This document shows positions 42,456-51,200 of a stretch of DNA of 64,000 bases, piece after piece. Made by a program: the position numbers and the translations under genes. The DNA lies in contig DDFK01000001.1 of NCBI GenBank assembly GCA_002337145.1, forward strand, positions 1-64,000. The letters are read 5' to 3'. Position 1 is the stretch's first letter; the number at the start of each line of letters is the position of its first letter. The stretch is from Chitinophagaceae bacterium UBA1930 (lineage in GTDB: Bacteria > Bacteroidota > Bacteroidia > Chitinophagales > Chitinophagaceae). The notes under the pieces were generated by a model. It was not told the DNA's origin and ran no database searches. It worked only from the letters and a program-made list of their open reading frames with translations.

Positions 42456-43451
42456 ATGAAGAAATTGAAGCAAGCAGGCATTGCCTGCACATTATTGCTA
42501 TTGCTTGTAATGGGCTCTAGCTGGGGATTCCTTGTACATAGGACCACACATCAGTTGGCAGTGTACGAACTGCCCAATGAAGTACAGGGATTTTTTTACA
42601 GGCACCTTGATTACCTGGTAAAGAATGCACCCAGGCCCGATACCCGCAGGAACGAGGACAGCACAGAAGCCACCAAGCATTTTATTGACATTGAATATTA
42701 CGGCAAGGATGCCGAAAATACCATGCCCGCTACATGGGATGCAGCCGTGGCCAAATACACCAAGGACAGTTTGCTGAAATATGGTCACTTGCCGTATGTG
42801 ATTGTTGACATGAAGGCAAAACTTACCCATGCATTTGCAACAGCCAATGAAGACAGTATCTTGTTTTATGCTGCCGACCTTGGCCATTATATAGGCGATG
42901 CCAACGTACCCTTGCATACATCCATCAATTACGATGGGCAGCTTAGCAACCAGAAGGGCCTGCACGCTTTATGGGAAAGCATGATTCCTGAAATTGAGAT
43001 TGAACAGTTCAATCTATACGGTAACCATACGGCAACCTATTTGGCCAACCCAACAGCAGCAGTATGGAAGGCCATACGAAGAAGCTATGCATTGGTGCCC
43101 GATGTATTTGCAAAAGAATTGGAGGTATCCAAACAGTTTACCGAAGCCCAAAAGTTCCGCATACAGATGCGTAAAGGCAAAGAAGTGAAATACTATACAA
43201 CCGAGTTTGCCAAAGCCTATGCTGCCAGCCTGCACAATACCATTAATGAGCAACTGGTGAACACATCGAACATGATAGCCGATTTTTGGTACACCTGTTG
43301 GGTTGATGGCGGCAAACCCAATATGGACAAGGTTTTCAACACCAGTCTTACCCAAGCGGAGACAGAAAGGCTGAAAGCCGAAACAGAATCGTACCAAAAG
43401 AATACATTGATAAAGGATGGCTATTTGATTTCAAAAAAGAAAGAGCAGTAA
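42456..43451 (+). CDS. secreted zinc-dependent phospholipase C / S1-P1 nuclease-like protein
   Basis: A 331-residue protein: signal peptide (about 1-25), then WGFLVHRTTHQLAVYELP (N-terminal Trp/His zinc site), DSILFYAADLGHYIGDANVP with LHTSINYDG, and GLHALWESMIPE (His, Glu). This order of ligands fits the zinc-dependent phospholipase C/S1-P1 superfamily. Probably hydrolyses phosphate esters outside the cell or in the periplasm. Followed by a terminator. Confidence 0.85.
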   Translation: MKKLKQAGIACTLLLLLVMGSSWGFLVHRTTHQLAVYELPNEVQGFFYRHLDYLVKNAPRPDTRRNEDSTEATKHFIDIEYYGKDAENTMPATWDAAVAKYTKDSLLKYGHLPYVIVDMKAKLTHAFATANEDSILFYAADLGHYIGDANVPLHTSINYDGQLSNQKGLHALWESMIPEIEIEQFNLYGNHTATYLANPTAAVWKAIRRSYALVPDVFAKELEVSKQFTEAQKFRIQMRKGKEVKYYTTEFAKAYAASLHNTINEQLVNTSNMIADFWYTCWVDGGKPNMDKVFNTSLTQAETERLKAETESYQKNTLIKDGYLISKKKEQ

Positions 43452-43478
43452 CCTTATTTAGTTTGGTGCAATAATTAA

Positions 43479-43507
43479 AAAAGGTATGTAAAAACATACC
43501 TTTTTAT
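43479..43507. terminator. terminator between the phospholipase C-like gene and its convergent neighbour
   Basis: Stem AAAAAGGTATGT / ACATACCTTTTT, loop of 4, with T and A runs on both sides. Confidence 0.85.
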
Positions 43508-43525
43508 ATTTACTTACCTAACCTT

Positions 43526-44089
43526 TTACTTGTTGGTAACGCCTGCCTGTTGCATAAAGGCTTTAAGCGATTCGGTCAATGCCACGATCCTTTTGTTTAG
43601 TATGGACAGTAGTAGCTCATGACGCCTTAGTGCCGCCTGCTTTTTCTCGTAGGCTGTTTTGGTATAAGGGTCATCTTTTAGGTAGCGTGCATACACTTCG
43701 TTTACACTGTACTGGTGGCCTGCCTTGCTAAAAACCAGGTCGGTCAATTGATAGTTGAGGCCCTCTTCTGTTATATTAATCGTAATGTTAAAGCTACATT
43801 GAACATCGGAAAAGCTGCCTTCCTTATCCATAACTGTGCTTGCGTTTATGCCAATGGTACAGCCTTCATCATACATTTTGTTCACGCTAAGGCTATAGTC
43901 GCGGGTAGAATTGATGACCCAACTCTTGACCTTGCTGCAAACAAAATCCCCATTGAAATTGTGGTCCATTTTTACCATGCCATCGTATATAATGTTGTTT
44001 CCTTTTGAAGGCATTTCAATTTTTTGGGCATGCACTGTTGCCAGCATCATGCAACAGATGATTGGGAATAGTAGGGTACGGATACGCAT
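43526..44089 (-). CDS. secreted hypothetical protein, DUF4468-like
   Basis: A 187-residue secreted protein (signal peptide 1-21, ATVHA-Q). The body is alpha-beta with VCSKVKSWVINSTRDYSLSV and a C-terminal long helix rich in Lys and Leu (YEKKQAALRRHELLLSILNK). The N-terminal 130 residues resemble DUF4468 (TBP-like fold) proteins of Bacteroidota. Function unknown. Confidence 0.65.
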   Translation of the reverse strand: MRIRTLLFPIICCMMLATVHAQKIEMPSKGNNIIYDGMVKMDHNFNGDFVCSKVKSWVINSTRDYSLSVNKMYDEGCTIGINASTVMDKEGSFSDVQCSFNITINITEEGLNYQLTDLVFSKAGHQYSVNEVYARYLKDDPYTKTAYEKKQAALRRHELLLSILNKRIVALTESLKAFMQQAGVTNK

Positions 44090-44136
44090 AACGGTATTTT
44101 TTACATTTATATAATCTCGCTGTTGATGAACAGGGC

Positions 44137-44295
44137 ATGTCCAGCAACTTGTTTAATCAAATCAATAAGGCGGTAAGAAATAGGATAAGGGGGCGGATAA
44201 TGGAGATTAAAACCGTTTTAAGGGCACAGTTGGTTATACCACTGGACTATGATAACGCAAAACGTGTGGCTATTATTGTAACATCGAAAAAATAA
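44137..44295 (+). CDS. possible small basic protein
   Basis: A 52-codon open frame starting MSSNLFNQINKAVRNRIRGR and ending IIVTSKK*, with basic first half and a beta-like second half. Its TAA overlaps the base of a strong terminator (44294-44323) with the same orientation, which supports real transcription here. No relative known to me. It lies between two minus-strand genes, so the transcript would be unusual. Confidence 0.35.
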   Translation: MSSNLFNQINKAVRNRIRGRIMEIKTVLRAQLVIPLDYDNAKRVAIIVTSKK

Positions 44296-44324
44296 AGGCC
44301 CTGCAATTACTTGCAGGGCCTTTA
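44294..44324. terminator. terminator of the astacin gene at 44348 and/or the small ORF
   Basis: Stem AAAGGCCCTGCAA / TTGCAGGGCCTTT with loop TTAC and A/T tracts on both sides. It lies 24 bp past the minus-strand astacin stop. Confidence 0.88.
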
Positions 44325-44347
44325 CATTGTACATCCTATATGAAAAA

Positions 44348-45556
44348 CTATCTTGCCATATTGCAGTTGACCGCTGTTGATGAGTACACAATTTTCAGTT
44401 CGTCGTTATCGTAAAGGAATACATAGAATATGGCCTTTACATTCTTGTTGCGAATATTTTCGGGAATATCTGAAGTTGGAATAAAGAGTTCCATATCATG
44501 TTTCCCTTTGTTGAACTCAATTTTTTGCCCAGGTGCCAATACTGTTGTTTTGGATGTGCCGGCTGCACCAAATACTTTATAGTTCTCGCTTTTGGTTTCA
44601 AACATATTGCCGTTTTCGTCTGTAAAAATGGCCAGGTAATAAACCCTGCCTTCCTTGCCTGCGGTGTTGATGGTGAAGGAAGGATAGAAAGAAACACCCT
44701 TTTTAACCACGCTGTTTTCTACATCCATTTTAGAGAAATCACTTACGGTAAAGCGTGGCACTTCGTTGATCCTGTTTCCTTTTTTAGGATATAAGCTCCC
44801 TATTAAATCCTTATCACCTTGGGAGATGCTATAGTTCCAATCAACAGAATAACCATCCAATGTTTCCCAACGCGATATTGGGTAATGCATGATGGAGAGC
44901 TTATCGTATTTACTTCCGTTGGTGTAGGAAACATTGAATTTCCTGAACAGTTGTGCATCTACCATTTCCTTATCCCAACCTTGTAATAATTTATAAGAAG
45001 CATATACACGGTTCTTGTCCCATTTAATGCCCGAAGTAGGGCTCATGTGTTCATGCATCAAACCAATGGCATGGCCAAACTCATGTACAATGGCAGTGTA
45101 CGTGTACTCCGGAGATACAAATGAAGTCGTGTCCAAATGCAGTGTATGCTCATTCTGCGGAACATTCAATGCCTGCGTACCCAATCTTGAATAGTTGCCG
45201 CCACCATCATTGCCCGTAAGTATCACACGCACATGCGAGTTGCCGGTTTCAACAAACTGGAATTTTATATTGGCATATTTCTCCCATTCCTTGGCATATT
45301 TTTTTACCAGTTCTTTGTACTTGCTGTTTCCTGTATTCATTATGCGTACAATGATTGTTTTGCCATTGTCCCATAAATAATAATTATCCGCAAGCCCCCT
45401 GCCCTTCCCGGTTGTATCAAAAGCAAATGTGGTGGTTGGCTCTATGGTGGCACAGCCCATCTTCTTATAATCGGGTGCTTTTTTTACCTGTGCGTTTATC
45501 TGTGCAGCACCCAACAGCATGGTTGCGGCAACTAAATAATAACGTAGCTTTTTCAT
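44348..45556 (-). CDS. secreted astacin-type (M12A) metalloprotease, copy 1
   Basis: A 402-residue protein: signal peptide (1-22), short pro-region with a Cys (GCATIEP), then the catalytic domain with HEFGHAIGLMHEH (158-170, zinc ligands H158, H162, H168), and Met-turn SIMHYP with a following Tyr-type site. The C-terminal third (about 280-402) is a beta-rich domain beginning RFTVSDFSKMDVENSVVKKG, shared with the two paralogs. The TAATATT-type region upstream carries palindrome A. Divergent from the caspase gene. Confidence 0.92.
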   Translation of the reverse strand: MKKLRYYLVAATMLLGAAQINAQVKKAPDYKKMGCATIEPTTTFAFDTTGKGRGLADNYYLWDNGKTIIVRIMNTGNSKYKELVKKYAKEWEKYANIKFQFVETGNSHVRVILTGNDGGGNYSRLGTQALNVPQNEHTLHLDTTSFVSPEYTYTAIVHEFGHAIGLMHEHMSPTSGIKWDKNRVYASYKLLQGWDKEMVDAQLFRKFNVSYTNGSKYDKLSIMHYPISRWETLDGYSVDWNYSISQGDKDLIGSLYPKKGNRINEVPRFTVSDFSKMDVENSVVKKGVSFYPSFTINTAGKEGRVYYLAIFTDENGNMFETKSENYKVFGAAGTSKTTVLAPGQKIEFNKGKHDMELFIPTSDIPENIRNKNVKAIFYVFLYDNDELKIVYSSTAVNCNMAR

Positions 45557-45610
45557 GTTTCAACTGTTTTAAATATTTTGTAATAGTAAATGCAATCGGC
45601 AAACTGCGAA

Positions 45611-45628
45611 ATACCTTCTGCGGGGTAT
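45611..45628. promoter_or_regulatory. 18-bp palindromic site A upstream of astacin copy 1
   Basis: ATACCTTCTGCGGGGTAT, 55 bp before the astacin ATG (45556) and in the region shared with the divergent caspase gene (ATG 45822). The same 18-mer pattern is before both other astacin genes. Confidence 0.6.
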
Positions 45629-45821
45629 TTTTACTTGCCTGGATACCTGTTATTTGCAGAATGTTTGAAGTATATTTATCAAACCTTATTGCTCATTTAC
45701 CGCTGCATCGTTTACAGATATACAGATGGTAGCAGCATAAAAATTGCATACAATTTCTTTTCATAAAAACATATTTTTTAGTACACCAAATCAACACTTC
45801 ATCACCTTAAAAAAATAATGT

Positions 45822-47780
45822 ATGAAACTGCTCAGGTTATTTTTTTTGCTCGTTGCCTTCAACAGCATTTTGCAGGCAGGTGCACAACAAAAAAGGGCAT
45901 TGATTATAGCTGTTGGCACCTACCCTACCACCACACGCTGGCCTAGGCTAAGCAGCCTTAGGGACTTGCAGTATGTAAAGGAAGCATTGTTGCAAAACGG
46001 GTTTACAAGAAACAATATCGATACATTGGTGAATCAATATGCCACCAAAAAAGGCATGGTAGATGCATTGGATGCCCTATGCAATAAGGCCCAGACTGGC
46101 GACATTATTTATTTCCATTTTTCAGGACATGGGCAACAGATACAGGATGACAATGATGATGAAGCAGATGGCTATGATGAGGCATTGGTACCTTATGATG
46201 CAAAAGGCACCTGGGACGACAGGGACTATCATGGCGAGAATCATTTTCGTGATGACCTGTTGGAAGAAAAGCTGAACAAGCTAAGAGCAAAAGTTGGTGC
46301 CAATGGAAGCGTTCTTGTAGTGATTGATGCCTGCCATTCGGGAACCATTACCAGAAGCAGTGGCATAGTACGTGGCTCTGACAAACCTTGCCAGTCTGCC
46401 AGCTACCCCAAGGAATTAAAGATGAAGCTGGGCGGCGAGCAAAGAGTAGAACAAACCATGTTTGAGAATATGGGCGGCAGCAAGAGCTCGCTAATAGCCA
46501 TTAGTGCCTGCAGCCCCAACCAGATAAACAGGGAACTGAATGACAGCAAGGGTTTAAGCGTAGGTTCGCTGTCTTATGCATTTTCAAAAGCAATCACAAG
46601 CTTGCCCGCAGGCAGCAGTTATTTTTTATTGTTCGAAAAAATAAAAGCTACTATCCAGAATGAGCACCCAACACAGATACCCATGATTGAAGGCGATGAG
46701 AAACTGGAAGTAATGGGTGGCGGTTATGTTCCCTTGAACGAAACCATTGTTGTGGAAAGGGGCATTGACAATGCCGACTATAAAAAAGATGATACCACTT
46801 TCTACATTAACCGGGGCCAATTGTACAACCTGAACAAAGGGACCTTGTTGAGTGTATATAAACTTGGTGAGAAAGACGTGTTTGCCAGGGCCATCATTAC
46901 CGACGCGAATAGTTTTAAAAGCATCTGTGTTGCAGACCGGGCATTACCAAAAGGTGTGCCTTATGAAGTAAAAGTGGAAGAGGTAAACTATGGTGGCTTT
47001 GCTGCATCGTTTGCCGTACGTAACGATAAGGCTACTGGCATATCCAATACGGAGAAACAGTTGAACAGGTTCCTCGGCTCGGTTCCTTATCTATCCAGGA
47101 ACAGCAATCCCGACTTTACTGTGGCCATTGAAAACAGGAACAATAACACGGTTCTAAGTTTGATAGAATCTGAGGACAGCATTTATTATAAAAAAGAGAT
47201 CCCCAAAAACGATACGTTGGCACAACGTGACTTGACTGAAATGTTGGGTTACATAAAGCAGTCGATAAGAATAAAGTACTTACGCAAAATTGCTGATGGT
47301 GGCGAACTGAGCAAGAATGTAAAAATTGAAATTATACGGCTTGACACCTTGGTACAGAGCAACGAAAATGTGTTTAAACCCAAAGATGAATTCCTATTGA
47401 AGATAACCAATATCGGCTTTACCGATTTTTACTATACCCTGTTGGACCTGTTGCCAAATAATCAAGTAAAAGTATTGATACCGGGGCAACTAAACCAGCC
47501 AGCAGATTTTTACTTAGGCATTGGCAAAAGCGTATCGGACACGATTATTGTTGATGCCGATTCGCCCAATGGGAAGGAAATGTTTAAGTTAATCGTATCG
47601 CCCGAACCGATTGACCTAAGACTCGCATTCAACAAGAGTCAACTAAGGAAAGGGGTTGCAAGGTCTTTTGAACGGGTGATGGACGACCTGTTCAAAAACG
47701 AGAACAATACCAGGGTTCGTGGCATCATCAATATGGATGATGTAGGCATCGTAAGTACAGGGTTCACGATTAAAAAGTAA
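45822..47780 (+). CDS. secreted caspase-family protease (C14, metacaspase-like)
   Basis: A 652-residue protein: signal peptide (1-21), then the caspase domain (about 24-300) with RALIIAVGTYPTTTRWPRLS, catalytic His103 in HFSGHGQQ and Cys171 in IDACHSGT. The acidic DNDDEADGYDE segment lies between, as in metacaspases where it binds calcium. The C-terminal half (about 300-652) has beta-sandwich parts and a DUF4384-like end (FLLKITNIGFTDFYYTLLDL then VLIPGQLNQPADFYLGIGKS). Likely periplasmic or secreted. It is flanked by three astacins in the same island, which suggests a proteolytic cascade (inference). Confidence 0.92.
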   Translation: MKLLRLFFLLVAFNSILQAGAQQKRALIIAVGTYPTTTRWPRLSSLRDLQYVKEALLQNGFTRNNIDTLVNQYATKKGMVDALDALCNKAQTGDIIYFHFSGHGQQIQDDNDDEADGYDEALVPYDAKGTWDDRDYHGENHFRDDLLEEKLNKLRAKVGANGSVLVVIDACHSGTITRSSGIVRGSDKPCQSASYPKELKMKLGGEQRVEQTMFENMGGSKSSLIAISACSPNQINRELNDSKGLSVGSLSYAFSKAITSLPAGSSYFLLFEKIKATIQNEHPTQIPMIEGDEKLEVMGGGYVPLNETIVVERGIDNADYKKDDTTFYINRGQLYNLNKGTLLSVYKLGEKDVFARAIITDANSFKSICVADRALPKGVPYEVKVEEVNYGGFAASFAVRNDKATGISNTEKQLNRFLGSVPYLSRNSNPDFTVAIENRNNNTVLSLIESEDSIYYKKEIPKNDTLAQRDLTEMLGYIKQSIRIKYLRKIADGGELSKNVKIEIIRLDTLVQSNENVFKPKDEFLLKITNIGFTDFYYTLLDLLPNNQVKVLIPGQLNQPADFYLGIGKSVSDTIIVDADSPNGKEMFKLIVSPEPIDLRLAFNKSQLRKGVARSFERVMDDLFKNENNTRVRGIINMDDVGIVSTGFTIKK

Positions 47781-47802
47781 TTGCATAAAACATCATGGTG
47801 CA

Positions 47803-47835
47803 TAAAAAAACTGCCAACTTGTATAAGTTGGCAGT
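47803..47835. terminator. terminator between the caspase gene and astacin copy 2
   Basis: Stem AAACTGCCAACTT / AAGTTGGCAGTTT with loop GTAT, convergent genes on both sides. Confidence 0.88.
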
Positions 47836-47864
47836 TTGCATTTAGCAGGGTTTATAGGCAATGG

Positions 47865-49160
47865 TTACTTGATTGCACTGTACGGAATTTCATCGGAAGC
47901 AAGGTATTTGGTTTCGTCATTTACCTCATCTATCATTTTAATGGATACAAATATTTTATAATTCAATAAATTGTCCGGCACTTCAGAAAATGGTATAACC
48001 AATTCAAAATTCGTTTCGCCTTTATTGATATTCAATTTTGTTCCAGGTTTCAGATCGCCACCCTTAACAACACCTACCAAGTTGTTTGGATTTGCCTTGC
48101 TTAATACAGTACCACCTTTCGAATCCAATAGGTATGCAATAATCAATATTTTTCCTGTTCTGCCAGAGGTTGATAAATTGAAAGACGGGTAAATAACCAG
48201 CCCCTTCTTGGCATTGTCCTTCACCACTTTGGTAGTGGTTAAATTGCTCAGGTTGAATTTGGGCAGCATGTCTGGCCTTGCTGCCCCATTCTTTGGATAC
48301 AGGAAGCCAACCGTTTCTATATCGCCTTGGGAGATATAGAAATTGGGCTTGATTTCAATATTGTTCATGGTCCATTTTGCAGGAAAGCCATAATGCATAA
48401 TGGATTTGGGATCGTACATAAAACCGTTTGTGTACAAGGATGAGTACTGTGTAAAAATCTGAAAGTCCACCATGGTCTTATCCCAACCATTGGTTTCCAA
48501 AGCATCTTTATACACCACTTCTTTGTTCCACTGTATCTTGTTCTTGTAAGAGTGTTCGTGCAACAGGCCAATGGCATGGCCAAACTCATGCTGAATGGTT
48601 TGCCTTAGGTAATTATCATAACAAACACCTTTCAAGTAAAAAAAGTTGGTATCTATATTCATTGTTTTCTTATCTGCCGGAACACCTGTTGCATAGCTTC
48701 CCACAACAGAATTACAGCCACCTTTGTCAGTAAGCAGCACACGTACATTGGCATCGCCGCTTTCCACAAAATCGAATGTAAGGTTGGCATAACGTTCCCA
48801 TTCTTTTGCTGCGGCCTTAACCTTTTGTCTTAACGTGTACGAGCCTCCATTATCTATAAACTTTACGCTGATTACCTTACCTACATCCCATAAAAAATAA
48901 TCATCTGCCAATGCCCTCGTCTTTGATGTGTCTTTAGGGAGACCGATTGCCCTTGGATCACTGATTGCATTGGTAACGGTTCCATCTTTGGACATGCCAA
49001 TGCTTCTGGGATCAACTGTGGAGCAGCTCAGCCCCTGAAAATATTTCAAAGGCTTGCCAGAAGATGTACCGGAGCTTTTTTGTGCATGGGCATTTAGTGC
49101 AATTGCAGAAAGGGTCATCAACGAACCAACTGCAATAGAACGGTAACGTAATTGTTTCAT
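47865..49160 (-). CDS. secreted astacin-type (M12A) metalloprotease, copy 2
   Basis: A 431-residue paralog: signal peptide (about 1-26), a longer N-terminal part with two repeated RSIGM/RAIGLPKD-like segments, catalytic HEFGHAIGLLHEHSYKN, a Met-turn in SIMHYGFPAKW, and the C-terminal domain beginning FNLSNLTTTKVVKDNAKKGL. The pro-region Cys (GLSCSTVDP) may act as an inhibitory switch. The gene is preceded by palindrome B. Confidence 0.92.
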   Translation of the reverse strand: MKQLRYRSIAVGSLMTLSAIALNAHAQKSSGTSSGKPLKYFQGLSCSTVDPRSIGMSKDGTVTNAISDPRAIGLPKDTSKTRALADDYFLWDVGKVISVKFIDNGGSYTLRQKVKAAAKEWERYANLTFDFVESGDANVRVLLTDKGGCNSVVGSYATGVPADKKTMNIDTNFFYLKGVCYDNYLRQTIQHEFGHAIGLLHEHSYKNKIQWNKEVVYKDALETNGWDKTMVDFQIFTQYSSLYTNGFMYDPKSIMHYGFPAKWTMNNIEIKPNFYISQGDIETVGFLYPKNGAARPDMLPKFNLSNLTTTKVVKDNAKKGLVIYPSFNLSTSGRTGKILIIAYLLDSKGGTVLSKANPNNLVGVVKGGDLKPGTKLNINKGETNFELVIPFSEVPDNLLNYKIFVSIKMIDEVNDETKYLASDEIPYSAIK

Positions 49161-49211
49161 GTTAGTAGGTTTTATCTTTTTGTAATATTACTAAATAAGC
49201 TGTCTGTTGCA

Positions 49212-49229
49212 ATACCTTATGCTGGGTAT
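49212..49229. promoter_or_regulatory. 18-bp palindromic site B upstream of astacin copy 2
   Basis: ATACCTTATGCTGGGTAT, 52 bp before the astacin ATG at 49160, matching site A at 16 of 18 positions by my count. Confidence 0.65.
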
Positions 49230-49242
49230 TTATGCATTCAAA

Positions 49243-49273
49243 AAAAGGGCCGCCTAGACAGGCAGCCCTTTAC
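49243..49273 (-). terminator. terminator of astacin copy 3
   Basis: Hairpin AAAGGGC-GCCT / AGGC-AGCCCTTT (one bulge) with T run on the minus strand. Confidence 0.75.
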
Positions 49274-49300
49274 CATGTAACTGTATATAAAACTCAAACT

Positions 49301-50518
49301 TTACTGTTTAATGAAACTGGAGTTCACCCTTTTAGATGCATACAGCATCTTCAGTTCGGATGTGCCGTCCGGTTTTTTGTCCATCAAATAAACCCTGAAT
49401 TCCACCTGTATATTATTGCTTCCAGTAGGTACGGGCAGTTCGGAATAAGGTATGAACAATTCAAAATCCTTGGCTGTCTGTTTGTTTGCAGACAGGTTTT
49501 TGCCAGGGGCAAGCGTGAATGTCTTAAAGGTTGCAGCACTATTGTTGATGCTGTATGTATTGGTTTCTTTTTTGATGGAATTGCCATCTTTGTCATAAAA
49601 GAACGCAATGAAATAAACCGTAGCCTGCCTACCTTTTGTAACCATATTGAAAGACGGAAACAAGGAGAAGCCTTGCTTGGCAGTGTTCTTAACCACATCC
49701 ATTTTGGTATAGTTCTCAACTGTAAACCTGGGTACTTCATTTGTCCTTTCCCCATCTTTTGGATAGAGCATTTTTACCAAAGCAATATCACCTTCTGAAA
49801 GCTGGTTGTTCCAATCAACGCTATAACCATTGGTTGTCCATTTTGCAAACACGGGATAATGCATGATAGATGCACGGTCGTACTTGGTACCATTGGTATA
49901 GGTCAAATTGTATTGTTGAAAAAGGTTCACGTCAACGGTCTCCTTATCCCAGCCCTGTGTTTTTCTCAGGTCTGCATATACAGCTTCCTTGTTCCAGGGA
50001 ATGCCGGCAATAGGGCTATAATGTTCATGCAACAAACCAATGGCGTGACCAAATTCATGCAGTACCGTTCTGTGCATAGCTGTGTAAGTCCTAAAATCGG
50101 TGGTATCAAAATTCACGGTCTTTTCATTTTGTCCAGCCATATTGGCCAGCGAACCTATCAATGAGTTATGTCCTCCTTTATCATCCAGGTTAATGCGTAT
50201 GTTGGATGCACCAACTGTTACAAATTCAAAATGCAGGTTTGCATATTGTTCCCATTCCTTTACAATGGACTTTATTTTTTCCTGTAACTGTGGGCTGCCG
50301 CTTAAAAATTTAACGTACAAGGTCTTTCCATTGTCCCAGAGATAATAATTGTCTGCCAGCCCTCTTGTAGGCCCCGCAGTATCTTCAATCATCACCTTGT
50401 TGGATGGCATTTCTGTACTGCAACCATATTTCTGTGTGGGCACTGTTTTCTGGCCAAAGGATGTATTTGACACAAGCACTAGCGACAATAGTGCAAGTCC
50501 TAATTTAACTGATTTCAT
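49301..50518 (-). CDS. secreted astacin-type (M12A) metalloprotease, copy 3
   Basis: A 405-residue paralog: signal peptide (about 1-22), pro-region Cys in YGCSTEMPS, catalytic HEFGHAIGLLHEHYSP, Met-turn in SIMHYPVFAKW, and C-terminal domain with RFTVENYTKMDVVKNTAKQG. It is closest to copy 1 in the shared PRFTVxxYxKMDV stretch. Preceded by palindrome C. Confidence 0.92.
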   Translation of the reverse strand: MKSVKLGLALLSLVLVSNTSFGQKTVPTQKYGCSTEMPSNKVMIEDTAGPTRGLADNYYLWDNGKTLYVKFLSGSPQLQEKIKSIVKEWEQYANLHFEFVTVGASNIRINLDDKGGHNSLIGSLANMAGQNEKTVNFDTTDFRTYTAMHRTVLHEFGHAIGLLHEHYSPIAGIPWNKEAVYADLRKTQGWDKETVDVNLFQQYNLTYTNGTKYDRASIMHYPVFAKWTTNGYSVDWNNQLSEGDIALVKMLYPKDGERTNEVPRFTVENYTKMDVVKNTAKQGFSLFPSFNMVTKGRQATVYFIAFFYDKDGNSIKKETNTYSINNSAATFKTFTLAPGKNLSANKQTAKDFELFIPYSELPVPTGSNNIQVEFRVYLMDKKPDGTSELKMLYASKRVNSSFIKQ

Positions 50519-50592
50519 AACTGTTGTTTAAGTGTGTACAATTGATGGTGTCCATTCATGTTCAAAGTAACAGGTATGCTTCCATTTGCATT

Positions 50593-50610
50593 ATACCTAG
50601 TGTTGGGTAT
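50593..50610. promoter_or_regulatory. 18-bp palindromic site C upstream of astacin copy 3
   Basis: ATACCTAGTGTTGGGTAT, 75 bp before the astacin ATG at 50518; same outer arms ATACCT and GGGTAT as sites A and B, with the inner TG conserved. Confidence 0.6.
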
Positions 50611-50746
50611 TTACTTGCTCTGCCTGCTTACCCTGTTTTCCAAAAAGATAATCTACAGTGTGTTTTTTACATAAGTCAAAATAGCTTTTACGGTAAAATA
50701 CCCAGTAGTACGTAGAAGGTTGTTGATACGATGAAAGTGATAGGAA

Positions 50747-50780
50747 TTAAAAGAGCCTTGCAGTTGCAAGACTCTTTTAA
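50747..50780 (-). terminator. hairpin downstream of the PID-CTERM pseudogene
   Basis: Stem TTAAAAGAG / CTCTTTTAA with inner TTGCA / TGCAA and one-base bulges, 150 bp past the pseudogene; T-rich on both sides. Likely its old terminator. Confidence 0.5.
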
Positions 50781-50932
50781 TTAATCTTTGGGGCAATGAT
50801 TGGGATGATTGATAACCCGATTATATAATATTGATTATTCAAACCAAGTTGAATGGTAAACAGTACAGCTGCTTCATTTAGTCAAGCGTTAGAATTCTGA
50901 TAATTCGTCATTCCGCTTTTCAAAGCCTGCTG

Positions 50933-51136
50933 CTATGTTTTGCAGTGCTTGCCTATCTGTTGGATACCGTAACCCACACCTGCCGCAACAAGCAGTGACA
51001 GGCCACCATCTATTGGCACATCTGATGCAGGGTCGCCAAAGCCATCCTAACCGATGGCAGGCAATGTTACCATAAGCACCAGTGCCATGACACTTATTGT
51101 TCTCCTGTTCAATAAGATCCTTATGATATGTTTTAT
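50933..51136 (-). pseudogene. broken PID-CTERM small protein
   Basis: Minus-strand reading from an ATA codon at 51134-51136 gives IKHIIRILLNRRTISVMALV, then LMVTLPAIG, an in-frame TAG (51047-51049), then DGFGDPASDVPIDGGLSLLV and AAGVGYGIQQIGKHCKT to TAG (50933-50935). The PIDGGLSLLVAAGVGYG block is identical to the intact protein at 28032-28250. The ATA would be an ATG changed in its third base and TAG could be a former CAG. Two single-base lesions, no frameshift, so decay is recent. Confidence 0.75.
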
Positions 51137-51166
51137 GTTATGGTATAGAAGATAGGACAAATAACA

Positions 51167-51188
51167 AAGGCAGCAATAATGCTGCCTT
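51167..51188 (-). terminator. orphan hairpin next to the tRNA-like fragment
   Basis: Stem AAGGCAGCA / TGCTGCCTT, loop ATAA, 12 bp past the tRNA 3'-end fragment on the minus strand. The T-rich TTTGTTATTTG run follows. It reads as the native terminator of the tRNA gene that was split by the element. Confidence 0.5.
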
Positions 51189-51200
51189 GTATTGTAAAGT

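Larger units (their letters stand above)
50611..51200. other. 590-bp region with a PID-CTERM pseudogene and orphan hairpins
   Basis: Apart from the pseudogene at 50933-51136 and hairpins at 50747-50780 and 51167-51188 I see no gene. The latter hairpin (AAGGCAGCA / TGCTGCCTT) probably belonged to a tRNA that ended at 51201. Confidence 0.5.

Noticed and set aside
50698..50716. Possible fourth copy of the astacin palindrome (ATACCCAGTAGTACGTAG)
   Set aside because: Only one arm matches and there is no astacin gene behind it.
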